Below, one piece after another: positions 22,485 through 33,597 of a DNA stretch of 64,000 bases. This DNA is from Brassica napus (Eukaryota > Streptophyta > Magnoliopsida > Brassicales > Brassicaceae). Below the pieces are notes generated by a model. That model had not been told where the DNA came from, made no database searches, and was given only the letters and a program-made list of their open reading frames with translations. The stretch is from the NCBI RefSeq assembly GCF_020379485.1, contig NW_026014667.1:120001-184000 (forward strand), given 5' to 3'. The number at the start of each line of letters is the position of its first letter. The first letter of the stretch is position 1. Position numbers and translations under genes: made by a program.

Positions 22485-24572
22485 ACTTGTAAGACCCGAT
22501 CCCGGCCGCCTAGGCCGCGGTCGATGCCTCACGTCGCTCGGTCCACTTCCTGGCCGAACCTCTTAATTTTCTCCCTTTATTTATAATATCGCCTAAAGGC
22601 GAGGGCTAACTTAGATCTTAGCTAAAGACTTCCCTAGTCATTAATAGCCTAGATCCTTTCAACAGATACGCAGCGGATTATTCTGTAGTTAACCATTGGT
22701 CTAAAACCAATCTAACACTTGTCTGGTCGAATCACCTTAGCCTTGGTCAGTTTACTCAACTGCCAATTAGCTTAAAGGTCAATCCTAAACCCAAACCAAG
22801 CCATACAATTCTGAGGTTCCATTCCCCTAAACCATTCTATCTAGATCTACATTAGTAAATGCTAGATCATACCTTTGCCACATCTACGGAGCTTATTAGC
22901 TCATCGGTCCTCCATTGACTCGAATTGCTCTTGCTTGACAGCTGGACCACGATCACTCAATGATCTTACTTAAGGTCCTTATCTTGATTCCTGCATCAAA
23001 CAACTCCCCTAGGTACTTAGTCATTCAACCAACCATCCCCACAGACAAAAGTAACCTTTGAGAAGTCTTTGAAAGGATAAGGGTTTGCATCTGGCCTTTC
23101 TCGGCTCATGCACACTCAAATATCCCCTTGCCATATAGGCAATAGTACCCAATCCATATTCTGGACTGACAAATCTCATTAGATCCTAAGTCAATCAACC
23201 AACCATCCTCACATGACTTGGAACTGATGAGTCATCAACTGGCCTGACCGGCTTTGGGACTTAACCCAAACAACATATATGATTTGTTCATACCAAACGA
23301 TGCATTCCTTAATCAGATTAGTTCCGACACCTTGAACCATCATTCAGAGGTCAGGTCGTCCATATTCAACCATGATCAGATCTTACACGGCCTTCCTTGA
23401 ACAATCACACTTAGGCTCAGTATCTATGGTCTACGACACATAGTACTAGCCATACACTTCGTCATAACTCTTAGCCAATCTCGAAGCTATCAACACCAAG
23501 GTTGATATCTAGAAGCATCACATCAATACTCTTACTCCAGCAACGTGACTATCCATACTAGTGCTCGGCCATCAAACCATCGACATGAAACATGATCCGA
23601 CCACCAGACTTGATAAGCCATCGTCTACTTAGCAGGTACTGATATAACCGGCCTTCCATTGCCATCATGTGGGTCTACGCCCTACATAATGCATATGGCG
23701 CCTATCCTACGCACCAACCCAAGGTTTATTGTAAGATATCCCACTTAGCCTTTGCGGCTAAAGCCATCCAACCATAGCCGGATCATCCATAGTCCCGTCT
23801 AACCGTCTGGTTAAGATCTAGGTGCGATCGACCAGTTATAAGTCTGGCCCAAAGGCTCACGGACCTTCTTACCTGATCCGACCCAAAGCATGGATCCATA
23901 CCAGAGTGTAAGGCCCAAGACCAAACCGGATTGCCTTGCAACCAATCAGACCTTGCGACACAACACTCCGGTTAAACTAACCGTCCGTCCGTTCGACTAT
24001 GCAGCCGCGGACTGTCCACTTGGTTCGGCCTAAGCCTTGAACCAATGGCACCGTTTGTCACTTACACCCTTTGGGAACTAGTACCCTTTGGACACTCTTG
24101 CCTCTTGGCAACACATGACCCTTGGCATCTCGCACCCATTCAGATGCTCCCACCATTCGACCTAACCGTCCGTATGGACTTTCTGGTCTGTGCGTGTGTC
24201 CGGCCTATGGCCAAAGGACCACGCCTTAACCTACACAAGTCATGAACCATTTTGACTGTTCAGGGAAGGGTTGCAACCGTTCAGAACAGAACAGAACAGA
24301 ACCGCCCCTATCCAATCGGATCACCTGAGGCCGGTTTAGACCATGCGCGCGCCTAACTCGACGGTTATGGACCGCGACTTCATTACTCAACCAGAACCAC
24401 GGTTATAACCAATCCCAACACATCAAAAAGGCCACGCCAATGTACAGAAGGAGTAGAAGAAGAATTGGATGAAAAGAATAAGAAGAATAGGACACAATCC
24501 AAACGCCCATGGCTAGACCGGTTCAGACTGTCCGATTGTCTTTGCCGATGAGTTGGTGGTTACGCCACTGAC

Positions 24573-24638
24573 CCTATCAGACTGAACCACGGCTTTCGAG
24601 TCCTTCTCCATACCCTTCTCTACGCCTTGGGTATTCAT
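24573..24638 (-). CDS. LTR leader exon in B- 5' LTR (22 codons)
   Basis: Minus-strand frame MNTQGVEKGMEKD... ending at GATAGG before GTCAGTGG. It differs from the B3 copy mainly at conservative or synonymous positions and keeps length and phase. Confidence 0.48.
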
Positions 24639-24811
24639 AACACACGGCCTCCTCTCTCCTAAACCGTTCTCCATGCCAGAGATACAGAACCACCACGACC
24701 GGCCCTTTTCCGGCCGATCTCTTGGCCAGAACTCTCTCTCTCTCTCTCTACATTTTTCCATGAGTATTTTACTCTGGAATTGGATAATGAAATCGACCAG
24801 AGAGCCCCCAT

Positions 24812-24819
24812 GTTTATAG
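24812..24819 (-). promoter_or_regulatory. LTR TATA box (B- 5' LTR)
   Basis: TCTATAAA on the minus strand, with the same context as the B2 and B3 boxes and followed by GA-rich leader sequence. Confidence 0.6.
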
Positions 24820-27435
24820 AAAACGAGGGGGTAAGTCTTGCCCCACGAACAGGCACGACTTGCTAGCGAATGGGCACCATCGGCCAAGGGTTGTCCCCTT
24901 TCGGCCACTTGCATCCCTTCGCCCTTTCTGATTGGGTTTGGGGCGGTTATAAGCCCAACCCACGCCCCAAACCTCCTGGACTTAGCCCACGGCCTTGCCC
25001 AAAGACCCAACAGCCCATGGCCTCATGGCCGGACCTCACAGCCCGCCACTGACCCGGACCCGGACCATCGGCCTAAATCCCGAACAGTCCGTCTAGCTGA
25101 GGTGAGCTGACTCTCAGCTGCCTCAGCTGGGTGAGCTAGTAGTCCAGCTAGTAGAGCTGACTTAGTAGGGACTGAGCTGGAGTGAACTAAACCTAGCTTT
25201 ATTGAGCTGGCCGAGCTACTCGTCCACTTCGTCCAGTTACCGTCTTACTCGTCCTAGCTGTCTCTTAGCTTGTATAAGGTTAAGTCTAAGTTTCCTTATG
25301 TCCTTAACCTTCTTTCTTGACCATGGAACGCTTGCCTTGATGTCCTAAGACTGGCTTGTACGTTTCCTCGAACCATGGCTGTAACACCCCCGAACCGTCC
25401 TAGACATATGGTCGATCAGCCGGCCAACAATCAAACAAGAACATGACCTATCGACCGTCCAACACCCAGGGTTAGAGATGAATGAGCCAACCGGCCAGCC
25501 AACAATCAAACAAGAACATGATCGGCCAACCAATCCCTAGTTATCCATATATACGCCTGAGTTCAGTACTCATGTAGTGTTAGACACTTAGACTATACAA
25601 GTATCACTAGTCGATCGACCAACAATCAAACAAGAACATGATCGGCCAACCAATGATACAGCATAGCTTTAATATCCACCACCCTTCACAAGCAATCCCT
25701 CAAACACATACAGGCCAACGTCAGGCCTACACTAACAAAATACACACCAAGCCTAATCCGGTACCTAAACCGGACTTATGACTTAATGTCAGAACCTGCA
25801 AGCAAATCAGTCAACCACAAACACAATCACAATAATAAGACTATGAGTATCTACGACTCGATCTAACTCGTAACACCGTATATCGGTGCTACACTATCTC
25901 GAGGGTTCCTCACCCTCAAGACGACACAATAAAACTAACTCGACACACTATTCTAACTCTAGACTCAATATTCTAACATGGGCCCTGGTGATCTCGTGTT
26001 CCTCCTCAACATCGGCAATATCCTATCTCCCTACCACAAAGGCCAGAAGAAGGAACTTTCAACCGACCGCGGCCCACAGTCCTTCGGGTCACCGCACGAC
26101 AGCCCACAGTCCTTCGGGTCACTGCCACATTACACCGTCGTGTAATAACTCAGCCCTAGGCCATGACCCCGTCTCTCTGAGTCTTCCCGATCCAGCGAAT
26201 AAGGGGTTTCCTTGAACCCGCTGGGTACGAGGTCTGAAGGAACACTAACTCACCCCTACACAAGCCTAGTATGGGCGGGTTACGCACATACTGTCGGCAC
26301 ACTCACACAACACAAATTCAATCTAGAACCTAACCTAAAGATAAAGTTCCAGAACCTAACTAGACACTCGACTCCACAAGACTAACCATAGTACCAGTAG
26401 TCCGGCCTATATGGCCTAAGACCCTTAGTACTAATAACTAAACAATAATATCAATACTAAACAAATAAATCAAACCGTTATCCAGATAGTCCAGCCTCCT
26501 GCTATGAAACTATCCTTAAAGATAACGGGAACCTGCACTCAACCATATCAACACGCAAGAATAGAAAACATGATGCATCCTAGCCCTAGTCCTAGTCAGG
26601 TTATTAACTCAGTCTTAATTCCATTATATCTCAGCTTAGCCCATGCTAAACTGAGTCCAATTCATAAATAAAAAAAACCCTAGGACTCTATCATGCATCA
26701 GTGTGATATTACTACTCTATATGCAACTCGATCTATCCTAAGTTCCAAGTGGAACTCAAACAAACCAACTCACAGTGTTCTAGGCGAGAAGCAGCTGGTT
26801 GATCGTAGAGGACTTGGCCAAAACCCAAGGGACGCCTTGACTGGACTGGACTGGACTGATCTTGACTTGGACATAACCTCGGCTTCATCATGAAGAAACT
26901 GACACGTCTGGACAGACTGATCTGGACAGAATCTCCTTTAGCTGCTGGACAGTTCTTCGGACATTTCGGCGGAGTATCGAGGAGAACTTCGACTGATCTG
27001 AACCCATGAAACTGAACTAATCTTGGACAGCACCTCCACTTGATTGTAGGAGAATATGACTGGCTTGGATGGATTGAATTGGACAGAGCTTCCGCGTCAC
27101 AATCGTAGAGAATCGCCGATTGGACGGAACTGGCCTTCTCGGTGGAGTATCGGTCTTCAGAACTCAGCTACACTTTCTTTCTCTCTCTCTCTCTAACCAC
27201 GTTGACTTGCTTCCCATCTGAATTGATCTTCAATTGGTTGATCTTCAGTTGGCCAGAACCTTCCCTTGGCGCTGACTTGAAATCAGTAGAGAAACTGATC
27301 TCGAAAACACTCTAAAACTCTCGAAATAGCTCAGAACCTCTTACTTTCTTTTTCTACTTCTTTCTCTCTCTCTAACCCACTTTTTTAACTTCCTTTTGAA
27401 AGGTATGGATGAATGAAATGAGAAGGGGTCGTGGT

Positions 27436-27447
27436 CTTTATATAGGA
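27436..27447 (-). promoter_or_regulatory. C1 LTR TATA box (3' LTR)
   Basis: Minus-strand CCTATATAAAGA with CATGCA-type repeats immediately upstream. The homologous box in the other LTR is at 32468-32479. Confidence 0.6.
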
Positions 27448-28034
27448 GACACCAGCCAATCAGCTTCAGGTTGGTGGCAGCCCGTGTGTCGCTCCGCATG
27501 GCTCCGGACGCATGCACGGCGGCACCTCGTGCTCCACATGGCTGGCTGCATGTCCAGGATACATGCAGGACGCCACCACTCCTCCCAGATGTCAGGCTGC
27601 ATGACTGGAGCTCATGCAAGGCGCCACACATCCTCACACATGTCGATCAGCATGCTTCGGTTGCATGCGCGGAGACACCTCGTGCTTGGCCGTTCCACCT
27701 CGTGCTTCTATGTGTCAAGCTGCATGTGCAGCTTCCATGCACGGTGACACCTCGAGCTTCTCTTGACACTCAGCTGGTTAGACAGTTGCCACCACGTTCT
27801 TATCCCTTCTGATCAAGCCACCTCGAGCTTCTCGGTTCCTTTGCGCGATTTCGACCCTTCTTGTGAATTTCTGACCCGCGATCAATCCCGAATATTTTTC
27901 CGCTCCCATTCTGATTCTCTGAATATTTTTAATAAACTACAGATGATTTTTGATATCCTTTAAAAATATTTCCCGAGCCTCCGGCTTCCTCAAAGAATTT
28001 CGTAATACCGAAATTAGGGTTTTTGCCCAACTTC

Positions 28035-28140
28035 GGGTTTTCCCGTCGTGCTTCAATCCCGTCGTGCTTGCTTCCCGTCGTGCTTCAATCCCGTCGTGCT
28101 TGCTTCCCGTCCTGCTTAATTCCCGTCCTGCTTCCAACTT
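28035..28140. repeat. CCCGTCGTGCTT short tandem motif in the C1 3' LTR
   Basis: Six copies of CCCGTC(G/C)TGCTT separated by short CAAT, GCTT or AATT spacers. The other LTR has three copies (33073-33118), a difference of about 47 bp, so the motif expands and contracts. Confidence 0.85.
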
Positions 28141-28570
28141 ATAATATCTTCAGAAAAATATTTTACTGATACGAAGATATTCCGAGAAAACTTCGCGATG
28201 AAGAAACGTCAATCTTCAAAAACGTCGAGCTTCTAAACCGTCGTGCTTCAAAAATGTGATTCTTCGAAAACTGCCGTCTAATCAATCTAAGACATTTCTA
28301 ACAATGGTAGAGCAGCTTATCTCAACTCATGCTTCACTCACGATTCATTCTTCGACCTTCTCGTACTTCAAATTTCCCGATCGATCTGTATTGCCCGCGA
28401 CTCAACCAGAAAGTTGATTCTCGACCAATCTTCTATTTTCTTCGATCCATGTTAAGTCTTAAGTGATCAAAACTTAACATTCCTTCAATTGCTTTGATTC
28501 CCAAAAGCTCGGCTCTGGATTCTGACTTTTGCTCTCTCGACCATTTTATCCCAAAGGGCGGGTTATCACA

Positions 28571-28584
28571 TTCTCCCCCCCTTA
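28571..28584 (-). other. C1 polypurine tract
   Basis: Minus-strand AAGGGGGGGAGAA adjoining the LTR. The inverted repeat GAATTCGAGGACGAATTC is just upstream (28588-28605). Confidence 0.88.
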
Positions 28585-29724
28585 ATAGAATTCGTCCTCG
28601 AATTCTTAGTTGCGCAATTGCTTAGCTTCACGAAATGTTCCTCCTTGATGTGTAGTGATGATGTTCAGCTTTTGAATAACTTCGTCTTGCGGTCTTGGTC
28701 ATAAGATATGGTTCTTTGCTGGCTCGCCTTTATTTCGGTTTCTTTGGATCTCCATAAACACTTTGGATTTTGAACTTGCTCCACCTTGATAACAACTCCT
28801 CCATAACTCCTCATTACATAACTTTGTGTTGATCACTAGATGTGCTTCTTTATCGGTTGGCCTTAGATATCTCCCCTTGATTTCTTCAGTCTTCTTCTAG
28901 ATTTTCTGATTCTGAACTCGCTCCATCTTAATACATCTCCATGCATTTCCTCGGTCTTGAATCCTTTCATTTCTTCACTTCTTGATTTCTCATGCTTCAC
29001 TTAATCTCAACTCGTCTTCATAACTCTTTACTTTGTTTGGCCATGTCCCTTTGTGTATACTGTCTAAAGTCGCCATAATCGTCTTCATATCTCTTCACTC
29101 TGCCTTTCACTGTCCCTTGAGTGTCCTTCCCAATGTCACCACAATCATCTTCATAAATCTTCACTTGAATGATCACTGCGTCTTCTTCTTAGTTTTTACT
29201 TTGCTGCCCAACTAATTTCCCATGATACGATCTTGCCAATCTGCGCCTCTGATTACTCCAACCATTTCCTCGATCTCTCATTTCCCAGATACTGATGAAG
29301 TCCTTTCCCAACGAAGTCTTGTTTCTTCCCATCTGTCCAGTCCATACCACAGCCCAGTTCTCTGAATCTGTCTCTCCTCTTTCGCTTCGGGTTTGGGTTT
29401 GGCCTCGAACTCCCTCCACTTTAAGGTTTTCATCCCTTAAAGTTCCGATCAACAAACACACTTACTCGCTGCAACTCAAAAGAACACCTCACATGCAAGT
29501 TAGTAAACAACTAACCCAACAAATACTAACAATGCAACCTAACCGCAATTCTAACCAGCAACCTAACAGTTCTAGATTCCACTATCTCAATCCTAATTTC
29601 CTAAAACCACAAATCCTATCGCTGGACGTGACCGGTTTCCCTAATGCCTTTTGTGACTCATTTTGACTCGATAAATATTTAAAACCGATTAAATCATGAG
29701 TTCCGGAAGCATGGACGAAACCAT

Positions 29725-29736
29725 GCTCTGATACCA
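29725..29736 (-). other. C1 primer-binding site
   Basis: Minus-strand TGGTATCAGAGC, four bases from the LTR end at 29741. Confidence 0.88.
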
Positions 29737-29740
29737 CCTC

Positions 29741-32700
29741 TGTAACACCCCCGAACCGTCCTAGACATATGGTCGATCAACCGGCCAACAATCAAACAAG
29801 AACATGACCTATCGACCGTCCAACACCCAGGGTTAGAGATGAATGAGCCAACCGGCCAGCCAACAATCAAACAAGAACATGACTGACCGTCCAACCCAAC
29901 ACCATGGTCCGGAAGCGCTACGTGACGGGTTAGGGACGATCCGGTCAGAGTCACAAACTTTTACTCCACGACCTAGACCAGTTCATCCACTAACTCGTCC
30001 CGCTGCGTCAAGGCATAAGGCTTTGCAACCCGTACCTAGAGTTAGCGTTTTCCGTTAGATCGAGGCCTAAGGCTTTTCAACCCGTACTACGACCTAACGT
30101 TGTGTTAGACCGGACTAGTCAAATATCAGAGTACTCATGAAGCGCATATAAAACAATTACTTTATTTATTCGAGAAATATCCATACATTGATATAATTCG
30201 AGACCGGTCCCGGCCTAATGCCAAATCGAGTCAACTAAACACAAATCCACAATACCGTTTACAAAAGGCATGAAAATCTACACCGGCGGTCCTAACGTCC
30301 AGCACCAAGCTATCCGATCATCCTTACCTAAAGCGACCTGCAAAAAGGACAACGGAGTTGGATGAGTAACCTAATGTTACTCAGTGAGCTGGCGGCCTCT
30401 ACCCGCAACCTAGACTCTAACCCGGACAACCCAAAAATAACAATCAATCTAGCCCTAGCATGCAATAAAAGCTAAGGCTAAGCAAACCGTTACTAAGTTA
30501 GACTTGGCCTCCTGCCATGATCTAGCTTCAAGTAATGGGAACCTGCATAAAAACAAGTCAACAACCAATCCCTAGTTAACCATATATACGCCTGAGTTCA
30601 GTACTCATGTAGTGTTAGACACTTAGACTATACAAGTATCACTAGTCGATCGACCAACAATCAAACAAGAACATGATCGGCCAACCAATGATACAGCATA
30701 GCTTTAATATCCACCACCCTTCACAAGCAATCCCTCAAACACATACAGGCCAACGTCAGGCCTACACTAACAAAATACACACCAAGCCTAATCCGGTACC
30801 TAAACCGGACTTATGACTTAATGTCAGAACCTGCAAGCAAATCAGTCAACCACAAACACAATCACAATAATAAGACTATGAGTATCTACGACTCGATCTA
30901 ACTCGTAACACCGTATATCGGTGCTACACTATCTCGAGGGTTCCTCACCCTCAAGACGACACAATAAAACTAACTCGACACACTATTCTAACTCTAGACT
31001 CAATATTCTAACATGGGCCCTGGTGATCTCGTGTTCCTCCTCAACATCGGCAATATCCTATCTCCCTACCACAAAGGCCAGAAGAAGGAACTTTCAACCG
31101 ACCGCGGCCCACAGTCCTTCGGGTCACCGCACGACAGCCCACAGTCCTTCGGGTCACTGCCACATTACACCGTCGTGTAATAACTCAGCCCTAGGCCATG
31201 ACCCCGTCTCTCTGAGTCTTCCCGATCCAGCGAATAAGGGGTTTCCTTGAACCCGCTGGGTACGAGGTCTGAAGGAACACTAACTCACCCCTACACAAGC
31301 CTAGTATGGGCGGGTTACGCACATACTGTCGGCACACTCACACAACACAAATTCAATCTAGAACCTAACCTAAAGATAAAGTTCCAGAACCTAACTAGAC
31401 ACTCGACTCCACAAGACTAACCATAGTACCAGTAGTCCGGCCTATATGGCCTAAGACCCTTAGTACTAATAACTAAACAATAATATCAATACTAAACAAA
31501 TAAATCAAACCGTTATCCAGATAGTCCAGCCTCCTGCTATGAAACTATCCTTAAAGATAACGGGAACCTGCACTCAACCATATCAACACGCAAGAATAGA
31601 AAACATGATGCATCCTAGCCCTAGTCCTAGTCAGGTTATTAACTCAGTCTTAATTCCATTATATCTCAGCTTAGCCCATGCTAAACTGAGTCCAATTCAT
31701 AAATAAAAAAAACCCTAGGACTCTATCATGCATCAGTGTGATATTACTACTCTATATGCAACTCGATCTATCCTAAGTTCCAAGTGGAACTCAAACAAAC
31801 CAACTCACAGTGTTCTAGGCGAGAAGCAGCTGGTTGATCGTAGAGGACTTGGCCAAAACCCAAGGGACGCCTTGACTGGACTGGACTGGACTGATCTTGA
31901 CTTGGACATAACCTCGGCTTCATCATGAAGAAACTGACACGTCTGGACAGACTGATCTGGACAGAATCTCCTTTAGCTGCTGGACAGTTCTTCGGACATT
32001 TCGGCGGAGTATCGAGGAGAACTTCGACTGATCTGAACCCATGAAACTGAACTAATCTTGGACAGCACCTCCACTTGATTGTAGGAGAATATGACTGGCT
32101 TGGATGGATTGAATTGGACAGAGCTTCCGCGTCACAATCGTAGAGAATCGCCGATTGGACGGAACTGGCCTTCTCGGTGGAGTATCGGTCTTCAGAACTC
32201 AGCTACACTTTCTTTCTCTCTCTCTCTAACCACGTTGACTTGCTTCCCATCTGAATTGATCTTCAATTGGTTGATCTTCAGTTGGCCAGAACCTTCCCTT
32301 GGCGCTGACTTGAAATCAGTAGAGAAACTGATCTCGAAAACTCTCTAAAACTCTCGAAATAGCTCAGAACCTCTTACTTTCTTTTTCTACTTCTTTCTCT
32401 CTCTCTAACCCACTTTTTTAACTTCCTTTTGAAAGGTATGGATGAATGAAATGAGAAGGGGTCGTGGTCATTATATAGGAGACACCAGCCAATCAGCTTC
32501 AGGTTGGTGGCAGCCCGTGTGTCGCTCCGCATGGCTCCGGACGCATGCACGGCGGCACCTCGTGCTCCACATGGCTGGCTGCATGTCCAGGATACATGCA
32601 GGACGCCACCACTCCTCCCAGATGTCAGGCTGCATGACTGGAGCTCATGCAAGGCGCCACACATCCTCACACATGTCGATCAGCATGCTTCGGTTGCATG

Positions 32701-33555
32701 CGCGGAGACACCTCGTGCTTGGCCGTTCCACCTCGTGCTTCTATGTGTCAAGCTGCATGTGCAGCTTCCATGCACGGTGACACCTCGAGCTTCTCTTGAC
32801 ACTCAGCTGGTTAGACAGTTGCCACCACGTTCTTATCCCTTCTGATCAAGCCACCTCGAGCTTCTCGGTTCCTTTGCGCGATTTCGACCCTTCTTGTGAA
32901 TTTCTGACCCGCGATCAATCCCGAATATTTTTCCGCTCCCATTCTGATTCTCTGAATATTTTTAATAAACTACAGATGATTTTTGATATCCTTTAAAAAT
33001 ATTTCCCGAGCCTCCGGCTTCCTCAAAGAATTTCGTAATACCGAAATTAGGGTTTTTGCCCAACTTCGGGTTTTCCCGTCGTGCTTCAATCCCGTCCTGC
33101 TTAATTCCCGTCCTGCTTCCAACTTATAATATCTTCAGAAAAATATTTTACTGATACGAAGATATTCCGAGAAAACTTCGCGATGAAGAAACGTCAATCT
33201 TCAAAAACGTCGAGCTTCTAAACCGTCGTGCTTCAAAAATGTGATTCTTCCAAAACTGCCGTCTAATCAATCTAAGACATTTCTAACAATGGTAGAGCAG
33301 CTTATCTCAACTCATGCTTCACTCACGATTCATTCTTCGACCTTCTCGTACTTCAAATTTCCCGATCGATCTGTATTGCCCGCGACTCAACCAGAAAATT
33401 GATTCTCGACCAATCTTCTATTTTCTTCGATCCATGTTAAGTCTTAAGTGATCAAAACTTAACATTCCTTCAATTGCTTTGATTCCCAAAAGCTCGGCTC
33501 TGGATTCTGACTTTTGCTCTCTCGACCATTTTATCCCAAAGGGCGGGTTATCACA
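29741..33555 (-). repeat. C1 5' LTR (3815 bp)
   Basis: Full-length LTR of the C family. It contains three copies of CAATCAAACAAGAACATGA (about 29790, 29863, 30658), the last adjacent to the segment lost from the other LTR. The minus-strand TATA is at 32468-32479, the CATGCA-rich upstream block at ~32520-32800, and an AATATT-rich stretch at ~32920-33180. ORFs of up to 113 codons recur in both LTRs simply because the LTRs are copies. Confidence 0.9.
32468..32479 (-). promoter_or_regulatory. C1 LTR TATA box (5' LTR)
   Basis: Minus-strand CCTATATAATGA, one base different from the 3' LTR copy. This LTR would drive the element. Confidence 0.6.
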
Positions 33556-33560
33556 ATGGC

Positions 33561-33597
33561 CGTCCCGACAATCTTTTCCAGGATTGGGGTTGTGACA
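33561..33597 (-). repeat. First 37 bp of the B- 5' LTR
   Basis: Minus-strand TGTCACAACCCCAATCCTGG and onward, separated from the rest of its LTR (25379 and down) by C1. It directly abuts satellite array 2. Confidence 0.88.

Larger units (their letters stand above)
19841..22487 (-). other. B- internal region, mostly non-coding
   Basis: Between the PBS (22473-22484) and the PPT (19841-19856). Apart from the protease and linker remnants (~20850-21622) no coding similarity is visible. 21623-22470 is leader-like sequence that aligns with the start of the B3 internal region. 19860-20850 is unrecognised, with many short GGACC/CGACC-type words but no clear repeat. This is a deletion derivative rather than a coding element. 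Confidence 0.75.
22488..25379 (-). repeat. B- 5' LTR, main part
   Basis: Ends on the minus strand with GGGATCGGGTCTTACA at 22488. The last 37 bp of its start lie beyond C1 at 33561-33597. It carries the leader exon (24573-24638), a TATA box (24812-24819, minus), the CAGCT block (~25095-25270), a 66-codon antisense frame (24045-24245, plus) and a ~17-18-bp degenerate tandem motif under that frame. Confidence 0.9.
25380..28570 (-). repeat. C1 3' LTR (3191 bp)
   Basis: Near-identical to the right LTR except for one large deletion. After the direct-repeat word CAATCAAACAAGAACATGA (25498-25519) it lacks the ~680 bp corresponding to 29881-30562 of the other LTR. At 28035-28140 it also has extra copies of a CCCGTCGTGCTT motif. 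TATA on the minus strand at 27436-27447; a CATGCA-rich block lies upstream of it at 27490-27770. Confidence 0.9.
28571..29740 (-). other. C1 internal region, non-coding
   Basis: 1170 bp from PBS to PPT. The longest frames are 90 and 123 codons and show no retroviral motif. The minus-strand frame near 29189-29461 shares KTSLGKDFIS with a frame in C2 (KTSLRKDFIS), but the surrounding frame is not kept, so I do not call a gene. Confidence 0.7.
25380..33555 (-). mobile_element. C1: large-LTR non-coding retrotransposon (LARD-like), 8176 bp
   Basis: Inserted in the B- 5' LTR with a perfect TSD ATGGC (25375-25379 and 33556-33560). The minus-strand LTR starts TGTGATAACCCGCCC and ends GGGGGTGTTACA. 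The 3' LTR is 25380-28570 (3191 bp), the internal region is 28571-29740 (1170 bp), and the 5' LTR is 29741-33555 (3815 bp). It has a PBS (29725-29736) and a PPT with the GAATTCGAGGACGAATTC inverted repeat. No gag or pol similarity is seen, so it is non-autonomous. The PPT context resembles Tekay/Del elements, which probably supply the enzymes. Confidence 0.92.
14929..33597 (-). mobile_element. Element B-: non-autonomous Tekay-type LTR element on the minus strand, interrupted by a CACTA element and C1
   Basis: Read right to left: the LTR starts at 33597 (TGTCACAACCCC), is interrupted by C1 (25380-33555), and resumes from 25379 down to 22488. The internal region is 22487-19841. The 3' LTR runs from 19840 down to 14929 with the CACTA insertion inside. 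Without insertions each LTR would be ~2.9 kb and the internal region 2.65 kb. The internal region has a PBS and PPT but only a damaged protease and linker; gag, RT and IN are gone. The right end abuts satellite array 2 (CGCCA next to it). The left ~140 bp of the 3' LTR are missing, so no TSD can be checked. Confidence 0.88.

Noticed and set aside
32442..32845. 112- and 113-codon frames (also at 27409-27812) as possible C-family genes
   Set aside because: They lie in the LTR promoter region, antisense to the element, and recur only because the LTRs are copies; C2 does not keep them.
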